Positions 51,167 through 64,000 of a stretch of DNA of 64,000 nt are shown one piece after another. The notes beneath the pieces were generated by a model. The model saw only the letters and a list, made by a program, of their open reading frames with translations, searched no databases and was not told where the DNA came from. The number at the start of each line of letters is the position of its first letter. Positions within the stretch are counted from its first letter, which is position 1. This DNA comes from Stichopus chloronotus (taxonomy: Eukaryota > Echinodermata > Holothuroidea > Aspidochirotida > Stichopodidae), in the NCBI GenBank assembly GCA_021234535.1, contig CM037830.1, positions 6,856,170 through 6,920,169 on the forward strand, in the 5' to 3' direction. Made by a program: the position numbers and the translations under genes.

Positions 51167-54100
51167 GTAAGTAGAACATTGTTCTGCATGCTATTTTGTT
51201 AAGTTGTCTGTTGGGACTGATTGTGGTAATTTAAAACCAGGTGCAAGTATGACTGTTCCTTTTTAAAAGACCCAAAAAGTTATAGCTGCTGAAGACGAGG
51301 ACATTAATGACATTCATGGAACATACTATTAAATTTGTGCGAAAGTTATTCAATTCCGCGAGATCGATATATAGATCAGAATAATTCTCAGTCTGCATTC
51401 TATGCCGACGTTCTGATATGGTTTAACATTCATGAAAGATGTAAGACCAAAAAATTCTACTGACTATGATGCAAGCATGACGTCATTCCAAGTCAAAGAA
51501 TCTTATTGTATCTGACACGGGTATAATTGATAGCTATGTATGTTTTTACAGCTGATGGGTATATAGGTTATGGATGAACGTTTAAAAAGTTGATGACATT
51601 CGAGACATTCCTCCCTCTCATCGTAACCTGAATGATTTACAGAGCCCTCGAGCATCAATTGTAATATTGGATGTTGAAAAGGAGATAAAGTAATCATCGA
51701 TATGTCTAAGTTGTACATTCAAGTTTGAGTCAATTTAAGCATTGCGAAAAAAGAATGAATTGCTATCAGCAATGAGAGAAGGAGAGACACCGCAAGACAG
51801 TCAACCTTAGTGAAAGATAAACAACGATAAGAAGGAGAAAAAAAGACGAGACGGATAGCAACTTGAATAATCTTTGAAATGAAACAATAATCATTCGAAA
51901 GAGACATATCGAATCAGTTTCAAAGAGATCTAGCTAATTGATGAGAGAAAAAGCCTCTGAGCTCTTCTCGATCAAAAACACATGTATATAACAAGACAGG
52001 TGCAAATTGGTATAATTTAATTTTGAATGAAAATGTTTGTTGTTTTCGAATACGACGGAAAAGGTGATAGCATCGACAATCCCTTCATCCTGTATTAAAG
52101 TTGTCTCCTCCTCCTTCTTCTTATTACCTTCAAGTGTTACTCCTAATCTGAGAATATGCTTGAGAAAATGTCTTTTGACATTTTGCTCATAGAGACGATA
52201 CCAATCAAACGGCATTTTCAATACCTCAGGGATGCTTAGAATAACAACCGAATCAGTCGTATCGAGCTGAAGTTAGAAAGACACACGAAGGGCAGTTTAG
52301 ACACATTTAGGTGGAAACTAACTAAACATCGATCTATTGTCACGAATTTTAATTTCTCCATCTATCTTCAGTCTCTTTATGTTATCAAGATATGTCGATA
52401 TCAAATGTGACAGACCTAAATTAATTGATAACACTCCCGTTTTCCTTTTTTTTTTGTTTTGCTTTCATTCATTTATTTTCTTCGCTAATTCTGTTCTGTA
52501 TCGTCAAAAACGCAAACGATATTTTTGAAAATCGCAATTGAGTTAACGGTTTCATTTTCTTGAAATAAATGTTTGAAGGGTAAATCAGAAATCAGGATCT
52601 GAGACTTAAGAATATATACCCTCCTTTAATGCTAGTAGATACAGTCACCAATCTTCCCAGCTGCTAGTTTAGATCGAAAAGCCATTTTATCTTTCACTCT
52701 TGTGATTATGAAACAATGAGACTCTCCATGTCACCTATTTTGGATTTGTTGCCGATCTTTTCGAAGAACTAACACTCACAAAGCTTTCCAGTGCACAAAG
52801 CTTTCATGTGCAGAACTGGACATTTGCCATTTTGTTTTTCATTTTAAAGAATATCGGAACGTTAGAAATATCTCTGAGTACGTGCACCAGACGCAATGTG
52901 TTTTCTGGCTATTTAAATGATGCTTGAAATTTCGTTGTATTTATAGACTGCTCCCAGAACGGGTGGCCAGGATTGTCCGTGTAAATGTTGTCGTGTATAT
53001 CACCATTGCCTCCCCTTGAGGATACTGTTAAATTAGGACATGTTGGCACTATATGTATCGATATGATTTCAAAAAGGTTTTTTGAAAACAAGAATAGGCC
53101 ATAGGCAACGTTAAGCAATAGAGTAGGGCAGCTACCTTTGGAAAGATTCCATACTTTCATGGAAAGCAGGGAAAGATGTCCAATCATGCAGTCTTCCATG
53201 CAATAAAACATAAGTGAACGGCACTGATACATAAATGTGTTTGATACATGAATTACCTCTTAATTGAGGTAATAAAAGCAGGTGATAAATTTATCAGTGG
53301 ATGCAATATGTGTCTCATAATTTAGTAGTACATGTTCTGATCTATTCTTTTTTCTCACAAAAAGTACTTTGATTTATTGTATTTGTTTCTCTTAAATCCA
53401 AATAAAAGTCTTAACTTTATGTAAAAATATCGTTTTTGTCCATTTAATGATTTCCCTGCTATTATTTTGACACGTGAGCGCTGTTCGATTAGCATGTCAT
53501 TGATATGTTTTGTTACTTCTATGAAAGTATTGATCACATTTTGTGAAGCTTAGTCGAGAAACCCGATATAATGGAGGAATAGACCGTTCCAACATGTATC
53601 GTCACTTTTGTTGATCCTTGCGAAATGAATTGACGTTTTTAAATTGATTCAACACAAATATAAAACAAATAAACATAAAGATTGCGAGATTATTGACTGT
53701 TTGATTGAGCAAAGTTCGATACTTCTTCGCTAACATTTTTATCTTAGTGTACTGCAGTTGTTTTCATGTCCGCTACATCCTAACATTTTTTGTTTAGAAT
53801 AACGAGACTTTATTCTTCTTTTGTTTTGCTTTTAACGCATTTTCCGATGGACAAAATTTGTAGACAAAATGAAATCTGCTTTTTATTCGATTTACAAAAG
53901 GATCAATAAAAGTTGCTCTAGATATTTGGATGCTAAAACAAAAAGTGTAATGAAACAGAAAGAAAAAGAGAAAACGTCGGTAATATGAACAATATTTTTT
54001 GAGATGGCAAATGTATTTGTTTTCATTTTTAAAGCTATTATACTTTTAACTTAAGACTGCTGCCTACTACGTGTTCTATTACGTCACGACAATGACGTCA

Positions 54101-56627
54101 CAATACAAAACATACAAACAAATGTCAGCAGCATCTCCCATACTGAGGAATTAACCTGCATATCTTGCTAAACTTTGCCTATCTTGCTAAACTTTGACTT
54201 TCAAGGGTTTTCACTTTCAAAAGAATAAATGTTACTGTTACACTTTGCAACATAAAATATATCAAAGAAAGATGCCACTATCTGATTTTGTCATTAAACT
54301 TGAAAGTACTAGCCTAATAAAAGGACATACCTTATTTACAGCACAGATTTTTACAGTGGGCCTGGTGCTGGTACATTGAAGCTATCCGTTAAACATTGTA
54401 CGTAAACTGAAACTAAATCACGTCATATTTTATTAGAATCATGCCAGAAGTATCAGGTTCACAAGTTTCAATAGTTACTGTTCGAAGCAAACTTCGACTC
54501 TTCCGACAGTTTAAGCCACACTTTTGCTAGGGTCTGTTATGCTTAAATTTCTCATGCGGAATGTTGTGATGACAGCTGTTATTGTTGCTATGCTATTATG
54601 TATACTACCCTAATTGCGACAATTGTTGACGCTTTAGGGGGGAGATGGGTAACACGACCGTTATATTGAGTGTATTACATAACCCTTAAAAGGCTGTGAT
54701 GAAATTGGGAATGTAGACATTACAGATGTAAATAAATAAACCACGAGGCCCACTCTTCTAAACCTAAGTGTTAAATTTGTGGATGCAAAGGTTACCTTCA
54801 TACACTCAACATATACCATCTCACTGTTGGATATTTTGTTCATGTTTGTTCGAAGCAATCTATAATAAATAAAAGGTATACTCCTTTTCTGTCTTTGTTT
54901 TTTAAAAAAATCTCGACAACAGTCACCTGACATGTCATTCCCGACAATAACCCATGCCGGTCCAATGAACATTGATTCAATGATTAAAATATCTTTGCTT
55001 GGTTTCTGACAGGATAAACTCAATCTTGATTGCAAAATTCCCGTTCTATCCCGGTTTCCTTTGGGCGGTGATTTGGTACAATGCGATATCTTTTCATTTC
55101 TACCTCGAATGTCGGAGTTGCTATTTCATTAAACGAGTTAGCGACGTGATTGGTCGCCCGCGAGTCTATTTGAATTTCAAATCAACTTTGATTCAGAGAG
55201 ATTGCACTTTATAAATAAAGCAAAAAACAACGGGTAGATACGAAAGGAGTTTGTAAGGGTAAGAAGAGGTTAATATTAATATCCTCTCCGAAAAGGGTAA
55301 AATCTGTGTTGCATTTCTCCTTCTGTGGGATCGCGGTGGCGCATCAATTTAAAGTGGTATTTTATTTGATGCCGAAGACAGAAGAAATGCAATAACATGT
55401 GGAAATTATGTAAAACTGTCGAAGTGACGTGCAGATTTGAACGGAACTGATTTTAAGCATAAGACTTACTAACAATATTTTGACGAGATCTTATGAAGAT
55501 TGTTTTTTTTTTTTTTTCTGAATAGTACTTAAGTGGGAGTATCCAGATATTGCATATACTTACGAACAATTTACAAACTGATACCTGATGCAATATTAAA
55601 ACAATGTAACTACAATGATAAGGTTTAATATGTAAGTCCAAAGCTGAACATTTAATTGACGAGAGATATCCTCTTGATAGCGAACTGTGTATGCCAGTTT
55701 AATTTGAATAAATCGTTATTTTGTTAAAGTTTATGTTAAAATGTATTTTATCAAAGTGAACTTACTTTTTTTTAAATTTCATTCCACCAAATTGGAACGG
55801 TGCCGGTGATGTAATCTTTGTCCAATGCTCTTATTTACCCATCTGCAATACCCTCCTTCCTAAAATGTTCCAAAACATCAATACTGTTATCGTCTTACCA
55901 TGAGTATTAAATCACGACGGTGGGGGGGAGGGGAGTAGGGTGGTGGTGGGGTTTGAACGTTTGCTTGTAAATTCAAAATTGGTACGTAATGTAATGATCA
56001 ACTTAAGCGTTATGTAGCGTAAGCATTTCGGATCTTCCTTGCGATTATCAATCTACAACTTTGCTTCTTTGATTTTTCGTAAGTTTCGTTGATATTAAAG
56101 AACGACAAGCTATCACTTCTAATGTCTTTCCTTTAATTAACGAAACAATCGTTTGAGTAATTATCTTTCTCAATAATCAAGATAGTGTTTACTCAAGTAA
56201 TCGCCTTAGGTAGCAATTACTCCTGGTGTAGATCAAAAGAAATCGTCAATAATTTTTTTTTTCTAGCGTTCCGTGAACGAAACGATTACTTACAATGATT
56301 TTTCTGTTTTCAAACAGAAATGAACCTCCCATAAGAGAGAACCGTGGGGGAAAGGGAGTCAAGACGAAGAGCAAATAGACAAAGCAGTTTAGTGACAATC
56401 TAGTGGAAAATACTGATTATGTGATAAAAAAGTTTTTTGAAATGTTAATTGACGTTAAATGTTTCCTTAAAATGCACAATTGTTCTGGAAAGTCCTCCTT
56501 CTGTATGCTTGCCTTGTCAAGTATTGTCATGAACGGAACTGTATGAATACAAATTTTCCAATTCATGGCAGTATTTAATTTAGCATTAACAAGAAATATA
56601 AAACTATTAGCTTAAATAACAACTTAC

Positions 56628-56666
56628 CTCGGAGCTCATCTCGAACACTGGAGACTTTGTAACATG
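56628..56666 (-). other. 39-nt microexon-like segment, minus strand
   Basis: On the minus strand, acceptor gttttatttccaag and a consensus donor GAG|gtaagtt enclose 39 nt, open in phase 0 (HVTKSPVFEMSSE). Both splice sites are good, but there is no partner exon or homology. Confidence 0.2.
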
Positions 56667-59569
56667 CTTGGAAATAAAACATGTTAAAACTTGAATTTTA
56701 TCATGCAAGAAACGTAATGCAATACATTAGTCAGAGTCTCCACATATTTATTCATATCTAAAGACTTGTCGAATAAAAAAAAAAAAATGGTAGCACGAAG
56801 TGGGAGAAACGAATATGTCGCTATTCTTTGATATGGTCATTAACTTGTTATCTTTCAAACTTTCCATGAATTATACTAGCATAATGTTTGATATTGATGT
56901 TTTAAGGAGCATTTTCTGCCCCCTTTAGTATAACTCGAAAGCTTTCTCACGGAGTCCCTTACTCTTTCAAATCAATTTGTCTATAATTAACAACCAACTC
57001 GTTGCCTTCGGTTTGCCTTCCATTTCCAAACTCTCTGCCGTCCATCTTGTCCAAAGTTTGTCAAATCAATTCAAGTATTCAAATAAACTGATACATCTTA
57101 CTTCTAAAGTGATGACCCGTTACTACTTTTTACTTCCCAATATTCGAAAAAACATTAAACGGAGAAGCTTTCTTTTGAGATTTCCAACAAACTTATTAAT
57201 TCCATGAACGATGTCTTTGTGAGACAATTTTCTCTCTGCTCAAACTTGACAATTCCCAGTGGATGACAAGAAAAGAAATACAATTTACTTTGTTGAACAT
57301 AAAATCGATGCGGGCCTTAATATTCTTGTCAGAATTATTTTCCGTTTGGTTCATAGATTGAATTCGCTTCCATTACGCCAAAGTTCACCGCGATACCCTA
57401 CATTATACATGGCTATCGCGCGAAAACAAACAGTATAGGCTTAAATGGTATTATAAATATGCATAATATTTTCAATTAGTATCTCGTTTCGTTTTTGAGT
57501 TACGTCTTTGAGAAGAACAACGACGTAACGAGCTATACCAAGTTTTTTTTTTTTTTTTATCTGCCGCTCCTCAACTCTGACTCTCTCATGTTGATGTAGT
57601 TAATAAATTCTGTACAAATATTTTCTATTTAAATATATTTTGTTTGTAAGACTTTGAAATATGTATAGTTACATGAACTGAACCGGAGAACAATTCTGTG
57701 GTCATTATAATTGACATGTATTGCACTACCGTACAACTCACTAATGTTGTTCAGTAATCCATGTGAGAACCAGTATTCGATTATCGAATCTTGAATGGCA
57801 ATGAAATATCAACACAAGTAACAGAATCTTTGTGCAAACATGCTGAAACTAAACGGTATAACACCAGAAAGTAAAACAAAGGCAGTAAACTTTGAGAAGC
57901 GACAAAACATGAATTAAGTGTTTCAAAGAACATGAGACGTTTTTATTCGAAATAACCTTTTCTGTCGATACCCGCCAGAGAAAAAACTTTTATAAGGATT
58001 AAGGACATATGCGACCTGCGTTATTACTGTACATTAAATGTTAACTGAACGGAAGTTAAGATAATCAGATAAAGCACTTAATCGATTTTCTTCCTGGTCT
58101 ATTGGCTTTTGCAAGCACGGTATATTGACATATCAACACCAATGTCTTGCTCATTGTGCAAGAATCCAACGAGAAGCTACACCATTGACAAATAAAAGAT
58201 AACAGCATGACCCAAAGCGCACTCGTGATTCCAATGCCGTGTTCGTAAATAGGAAATTATGACACATGGGCTGTGTAAGTGTTTGACCCGAGGGAGCAAT
58301 CTGTTCCAACATACAACTCAAGTTTTGCAACAAGAAATCGTGATTTCTGGTGGGGCTCGGTTTTGCGTTACTGGCATTATTGGTGGTTCATTAATAAGGA
58401 AAGACGAAAACTAGTTAACATATTTACCTAATTCTTATTGGATTTTTGTCCATTTTACAGGTATGGATTTTTAAGGAAAGAAAGTTGCAGAACAATTAGC
58501 CCGTTTGAACTTCAAATCAAAAGCTATGATCAACATTCTTTCGTATAAGCGAGTTAATCTCTAACAGTTGTAATATGATGTAATAAGATCTTATATAGTT
58601 TTATACTCCCTATTTGTCTAATCACTAATACTCAAACTGAAAATTTTATGAGCCGCCGTTTTTGGTCCTATGTAACTTCAAAACTCGTCACTTTGAGATT
58701 TCCAAAATCTCATCGAATTACATTATTCCTTTTCTCAGAAATTATAGGCGTTAGGTACCTTTCATCAGATATGAATTATGAAACTTTCATCGCGAAGAAG
58801 TGCACTTCGGCTTCATGGGGATTTACCAATGCTAAAACGTCTAAATTCAGAAAAGTTGCTGATCAGATTCAAGAAAAAACCTAAACACATGGCATGAACG
58901 ATTGTGTGTTATGCCGGCAATGCAACTATCAGATGTCTTGGAACAGAACAAAGAGACAATTTAGCATCAAACCGATTCTTTTCTTTTTTTATACATGTTA
59001 AAACAACCACTTTAAAACTCTCTACTAACTTTCTCTGTGAGCAGATGACGTAATACCATCATCATAAAAGTTGTAAACAATGTTTCAAAGATACACTTTA
59101 GTGGCATTGTGTAATGACAATGCGCGTAACAGTACAGTTCAGTTTACAGTTCGGTATATCATGAAGACGATTAATATAAACATATTTTCAAAACAAACTG
59201 TATGTATATGTCATTAACACGGTAGAGACTTTCACAATTCCAGATTGTTTGTGTTTTACATCGTAATCATCGCAAAACTATTAATTAATCTGTTATCTAT
59301 AGATGTAAACATCATCTATTCTTAATGTCTCTTTCACATTTCTCTGCCTCTCGATCTTCCCTTCTCCACTCTGTCTCTTCATACCACTGTGTCTTTTTTT
59401 CATAACTGTTTAAAATAATTGGTGAAACGACTTTTTTATAGCAGTTGTTACAATCCATTACTCATTATTGACTTAACTTTCCCCAATCTTCACAACCTAT
59501 TGATCATGCCTGGCAGGATCAATTTTTAAACAAACGAGGCAGTTGGTAATAAGATACTTATTGTTTCAG

Positions 59570-59628
59570 TTCCCGGTAACCGTTCCAGCATGGTTTCCGT
59601 CCAGTCTCCAGCGACGGTGGCATCTTAA
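59570..59628 (+). other. Terminal-exon-like segment
   Basis: Acceptor cttattgtttcag precedes an open frame entered in phase 1: PGNRSSMVSVQSPATVAS then TAA. Third codon positions are GC-rich compared with the surroundings, as expected of coding sequence. Upstream exons and a clear AATAAA were not found. Confidence 0.25.
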
Positions 59629-61972
59629 AAGCTATTTGACTTCTTGTAAGCGAATGCAACCAATATGCAATGACGTCACCCCGACTTCAAGGAAAGGAAC
59701 ATTTATGTCGAAGGGCAAAATGAACTGGAGTATATTACCCAATTTAATCCCTTGTGGATTTATGCTAGTATGAGGAGAGGTTTACAGATAGTTGACATTT
59801 CGAGTGTAGACATTTTCAAGACCGACCTTTGGAGATTTAGACATAGAAAAAATAGCATAGGTAGGGCAAAACAAACACTGCGTACGTTTCTACAGCTTTT
59901 GTAGCTAATCCTAATTTGTCAATGCTCATAAAAGAAAAGTTTGTTTTCGAGGTACGGTACAAAAGATAGTAAAAAAATACATCAACAACAAAAAACTGTT
60001 TTAAAAACTGATTACTTTCCAGACGACAGACTATCCCTGTCAGCTTTATCATCCTCTAAAGTTTTTATCCATTAACAAAAGCACATAACAATGGAAAATA
60101 TTAATGATTAAAACAAATAACAGTATGGATAATCATGTTGGATGATTCTGGAAACAATTGAAGGACTTATGATACTTAACCTTGCTATGCCTTAATTATT
60201 TTAGCTACCAAGAAACAAGTTTAAATTAAACATCATTCCACTCTCTCTCCGATCGATGGTTGAATTATTGCTTATGTTAAAGAACTATATATTGAAGTCT
60301 TGAAGTCGTCACATGAGCTTTGAAGGTCATAATTTTCTCATCTATTCCTTATTGAGTGGGAAATCTTCATATTTGTTTGACATTTTGCAATCTTCCCTAG
60401 ATGAATTAGCACATTGAACATTGGATCTCTTTAAAGATAACAAACCTTTTAAGGATTCTTTGAATTTGACTACGCATTCCAAGACTAACTTCTCTATTAT
60501 CACCTTCCTTGTGGCTTGACATTTAAAATTCATGAACTCGTTTTAAGGTGTTCCATATATTTCCAGTCCCCCTGCTATTTCCAACGGTAGTCCTAGATTC
60601 CGTGTTAAGAATATTAATCTGTCATATCTCCCACATGGCATAACTTACATTAACATACGAAAAATACTTGATAATGATTGTTCCAGACAACAAATATGTG
60701 TGACTGTAAAGTAGGTTGTCTTTGTATACCATCAGACCTTAATAGTGTCTATTAGGTTTACAAAAATCAAAAGGATTGAGAAGGGATGAGTGAATTTCAA
60801 AGTAGGCCTACAAGAGTGGTTCCATTATGCCACTCAAATTCCTTTCCAATATATTATATTGTTTTACAGAATTTAAAGTTTGTCTATACCGTAAGGAAAA
60901 TTCAGGAAGAATCTTTACTTTCCTCCTTTTTCTTACCACGTACCATTGAACGTCATTAAAAGTATGTTTAAAGGAAGTCGAAAGTGAAACCGGAGACATA
61001 TACATTTCAGTGAAGATCTAGTTTAGACAACGTCACTGGGTTTGATTTGATTTGTCCAAAGGCTTTACAATCCTTAACTTTTTTTGATCTTTACCGCCAC
61101 ATGAAATACACCAACGCATCGTTACACATATTTCTTGAAAACAAATAATGCGTACCACTCTATGCATGTCACTAACATTCCAAATCAGTCAAAGAAATGT
61201 CCCTGATCTAGTTCAACCAATAAAATAATACGATTTACACCAACTAGGACAAACCTTAAATGAATGACATAAAAAGAAAACTGCCTTTATCAATTTTTCA
61301 GATAAAAAATGGACACACACAGTGACATTATTGTAATCTCCTTTTCTTTTCTTTCTTGTGATGGCCTAATATCGGCAGATATTGTTCGTATAAGTTCGCA
61401 AAGCTTTACAAAGCCGAACAAGGATTCATTCGAAATCTTATAAATTATAGCCTCCGAGGCAGGAAATAAAATTAGAGCATTTTATATGACTTAGACACAT
61501 TAGAAATATCTTTGTACGATTAAGAGGAAGACAACAAAGATCGTTTAACAAACCCATAAGAAAAAGTTTGACAAACTGCTCACCCTTTGCTAGACTAAAA
61601 TGTCTAATCTATGCTTATTCAAAATGTTTTTCCTGAGATGAGAGGCACCTGGGAAATCTATATAGAAATACAACTAATGACTTGAATGTTTAGTGTAAGT
61701 TCAGGTTACATTGTTTACTATATAGTACAGGTGTTGTATTTGCTGGACAAGTTTTCAACTTACGTTCCTACAAAGTTTTTCACAATTTACTAAACGCCGA
61801 CTGAGCCTGGGAGTCGTCTGGATACTACTTACCGATGTTGCTTTAATATCTTTAACATGGACAAAATCAAGAGGCGCACAAGTCGGTTACCTTCTGTCTC
61901 ACTATAGCTTATTGATACTCCATTGACAATGGAATTGGTAATGACAACAATATACGTGCACATACGTGCACA

Positions 61973-63150
61973 TTGAATATCACACATCGTTGAATATCAC
62001 ACATTGTTGAATATCACACATCGTTGAATATCACACATAGTTGAATATCACACATAGTTGAATATCACACATCGTTGAATATCACACATTGTTGAATATC
62101 ACACATAGTTGAATATCACACATAGTTGAATATCACACATAGTTGAATATCACACATAGTTGAATATCACACATTGTTGAATATCACACATCGTTGAATA
62201 TCACACATAGTTGAATATCACACATTGTTGAATATCACACATCGTTGAATATCACACATTGTTGAATATCACACATAGTTGAATATCACACATCGTTGAA
62301 TATCACACATTGTTGAATATCACACATCGTTGAATATCACACATTGTTGAATATCACACATCGTTGAATATCACACATTGTTGAATATCACACATCGTTG
62401 AATATTACACATTGTTGAATATCACACATCGTTGAATATCACACATAGTTGAATATCACACATCGTTGAATATCACACATCGTTGAATATCACACATCGT
62501 TGAATATCACACATTGTTGAATATCACACATCGTTGAATATCACACATAGTTGAATATCACACATAGTTGAATATCACACATCGTTGAATATCACACATT
62601 GTTGAATATCACACATAGTTGAATATCACACATAGTTGAATATCACACATAGTTGAATATCACACATAGTTGAATATCACACATTGTTGAATATCACACA
62701 TCGTTGAATATCACACATTGTTGAATATCACACATAGTTGAATATCACACATCGTTGAATATCACACATTGTTGAATATCACACATAGTTGAATATCACA
62801 CATCATAGTTGAATAGCACACATATTGAATATCACACATCGTTGAATATCACACAATCGTTGAATTCACACACATTGTTTGAATATCACACATCGTTGAC
62901 TATCACACATTGTTGAATATCACACATAGTTGAATATCACACATCGCTGAATATCACACATCGTTGAATATCACACATTGTTGAATATCACACATTGTTG
63001 AATATCACACATAGTTGAATATCACACATAGTTGAATATCACACATCGTTGAATATCACACATTGTTGAATATCACACATTGTTGAATATCACACATTGT
63101 TGAATATCACACATCGTTGAATATCACACATTGCTGAATATCACACATTG
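61973..63150 (+). repeat. 17-bp minisatellite, about 69 units
   Basis: The unit is TTGAATATCACACATNG, where N is C, T or A. Nearly all variation sits at N. A disordered stretch lies at about 62803-62890 (for example catcatag, gaatagcac, acaatcg). The array is flanked by a 10-bp inverted repeat, ggtaatgaca (61937-61946) and tgtcattacc (63156-63165). Confidence 0.98.
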
Positions 63151-63165
63151 ATGAATGTCATTACC

Positions 63166-63980
63166 GTGATAGCATGGTTTATCTCGTCGAGTAGTTGTAT
63201 ACTGTGGCAGAAGGATATACGTGCTGTCAAAAGTAGGCAGTGTTTCACATCGCGAGTTGTAGTAGAACAAACGGCAATAAATGAGGTAGTAGAAATCATT
63301 TTTCTCACTGGAAGATGAGGCCACTCTTCGTGTAATTATCTTTTGAATCAAAGCAAATGCGAGAAGGATGTAATGGCACCAATTGTTCTGGAAACGATTT
63401 CCGGTAGCGGAGCACTATAACACAAAGCATCATTCTTTTAATAATCTTAAAATGACCCCACTGAAAACAATTTTTTCCTGTAATGAACACACGCAAGCTC
63501 ACCGAACTTAACTGGATTTTAAAACTTAATTCACACATCACGTGGTTAATTATCAAAGGTGTTTTAATCCAATATACTTTCCATCAGACTACGTAATTGT
63601 TTACTTTTCAATTATCACCTTACTATCACCACATTCTGTTCTTAATTTTCATCTCCTACTGATGGGTAAATCTTTTTAACTGTACTTACTTTATTTTCTG
63701 TTCTGGCTGCAGACGGTTCCGGGGGAACGGGCAACTCCCGTTAAATATTGAAATGATACACTGTCGGTCACCCAGACAGGAATTACACAAATTTTGTTTT
63801 AAAGCTCCATTTTTACGAGAGCTAGAGATCCCGCCGTGTGCTTGCTTTTAGTATGTTTATGTTTACCTTTTACCTTTGCCTTTCCATATTTTTTTCGAGA
63901 AAACTAAAGATTACCTCACTTACCCAGAACCAGGAGCATAGTACATTAACACGGCAGTTTTTCTTTTCCTTTATTTTCAG
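63166..63980. other. Non-coding region before the window edge
   Basis: No repeat or gene was recognised. It ends in a strong polypyrimidine tract and acceptor (ttcttttcctttattttcag) at 63961-63980. Confidence 0.5.
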
Positions 63981-64000
63981 ATGATAATCCTCTGAAGGAC
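63981..64000 (+). CDS. Possible partial exon cut by the window edge
   Basis: Follows the excellent acceptor at 63980. Only a phase-1 entry stays open across the 20 bases (…DNPLKD). The other two phases meet TGA. This could be the first visible exon of a downstream gene. The phase matches that of the STPG gene, but that alone shows no relation. Confidence 0.3.

Larger units (their letters stand above)
51167..61972. other. Region without a supported gene
   Basis: Only isolated exon-like segments were seen (56628-56666 minus, 59570-59628 plus). A CCAAT/TATA-like pair occurs at 55147-55220 (inverted attgg, then tataaata). TGACGTCA is at 51478, 54093 and 59671. The rest is AT-rich with homopolymer runs (55503-55518 T, 57543-57559 T). 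Confidence 0.45.

Noticed and set aside
52909..53024. Minus-strand terminal-exon-like segment (SSRGGNGDIHDNIYTDNPGH...)
   Set aside because: Open to a stop with reasonable codon use, but the acceptor is weak, no AATAAA follows, and no partner exon or family was recognised.
54661..55035. 124-aa minus-strand open frame
   Set aside because: Composition and codon use resemble non-coding DNA. A short splice-bounded part (KPSKDILIIESMFIGPAWVI) has only a mediocre acceptor and no homology.
61973..63150. CRISPR-like array
   Set aside because: The units are directly abutting 17-mers with no spacers, in a eukaryotic genome. This is a minisatellite.

Overview
This is eukaryotic, animal-type genomic DNA. 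It is AT-rich, has no prokaryote-like gene packing, and is dominated by introns, microsatellites and dispersed repeats. Small exons with GT-AG introns of about 0.3 to 4 kb, together with a sperm-tail/ciliary gene family, suggest an invertebrate animal. A marine deuterostome such as an echinoderm is my guess, and the sequence does not prove it.

The one gene I can reconstruct with confidence lies on the + strand from about 5783 to 27118. Thirteen coding exons (5795-26970) join in frame to a 513-residue SHIPPO/STPG (sperm-tail PG-rich repeat) protein of the ODF3/CIMAP type. Every one of its 12 introns is phase 1 and every internal exon is a multiple of 3. The protein carries about 12 PGPxxY-type repeats, mostly one per exon. 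It probably binds the axonemal or sperm-tail cytoskeleton. A polyA signal candidate lies at 27113.

From 26971 to 31200 there is no supported gene. The region holds a CT-rich tract, an AT microsatellite, a GAAA microsatellite and a perfect RFX X-box palindrome (29401-29414), which is a ciliary-gene regulatory motif. At 31195-31340 there is a promoter-like cluster (NRF1-like half-site, inverted ETS pair, CCAAT box). It is followed by a probable non-coding first exon ending at a good donor (31463), a tiny ATG exon (31671-31678) and an in-frame exon at 36040-36220. Together these would encode a 62-residue membrane protein with no clear relative.

A 216-bp, nearly perfect inverted repeat (31781-31996) lies in the intron of this candidate. 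A second CpG-rich, promoter-like spot at 43.85-43.95 kb is followed by a possible three-exon short gene (43945-44825). The remainder, 44.8-64 kb, contains only isolated exon-like segments (51046, 56628 minus, 59570 and the window edge at 63981). It also holds dispersed repeats shared with other parts of the window, a foldback MITE-like element (49758-49965) and a 1.18-kb minisatellite of 17-bp units (61973-63150) with higher-order structure.

Confidence is high for the STPG gene and the repeats, moderate for the 31.2-kb promoter, and low for the other coding candidates.
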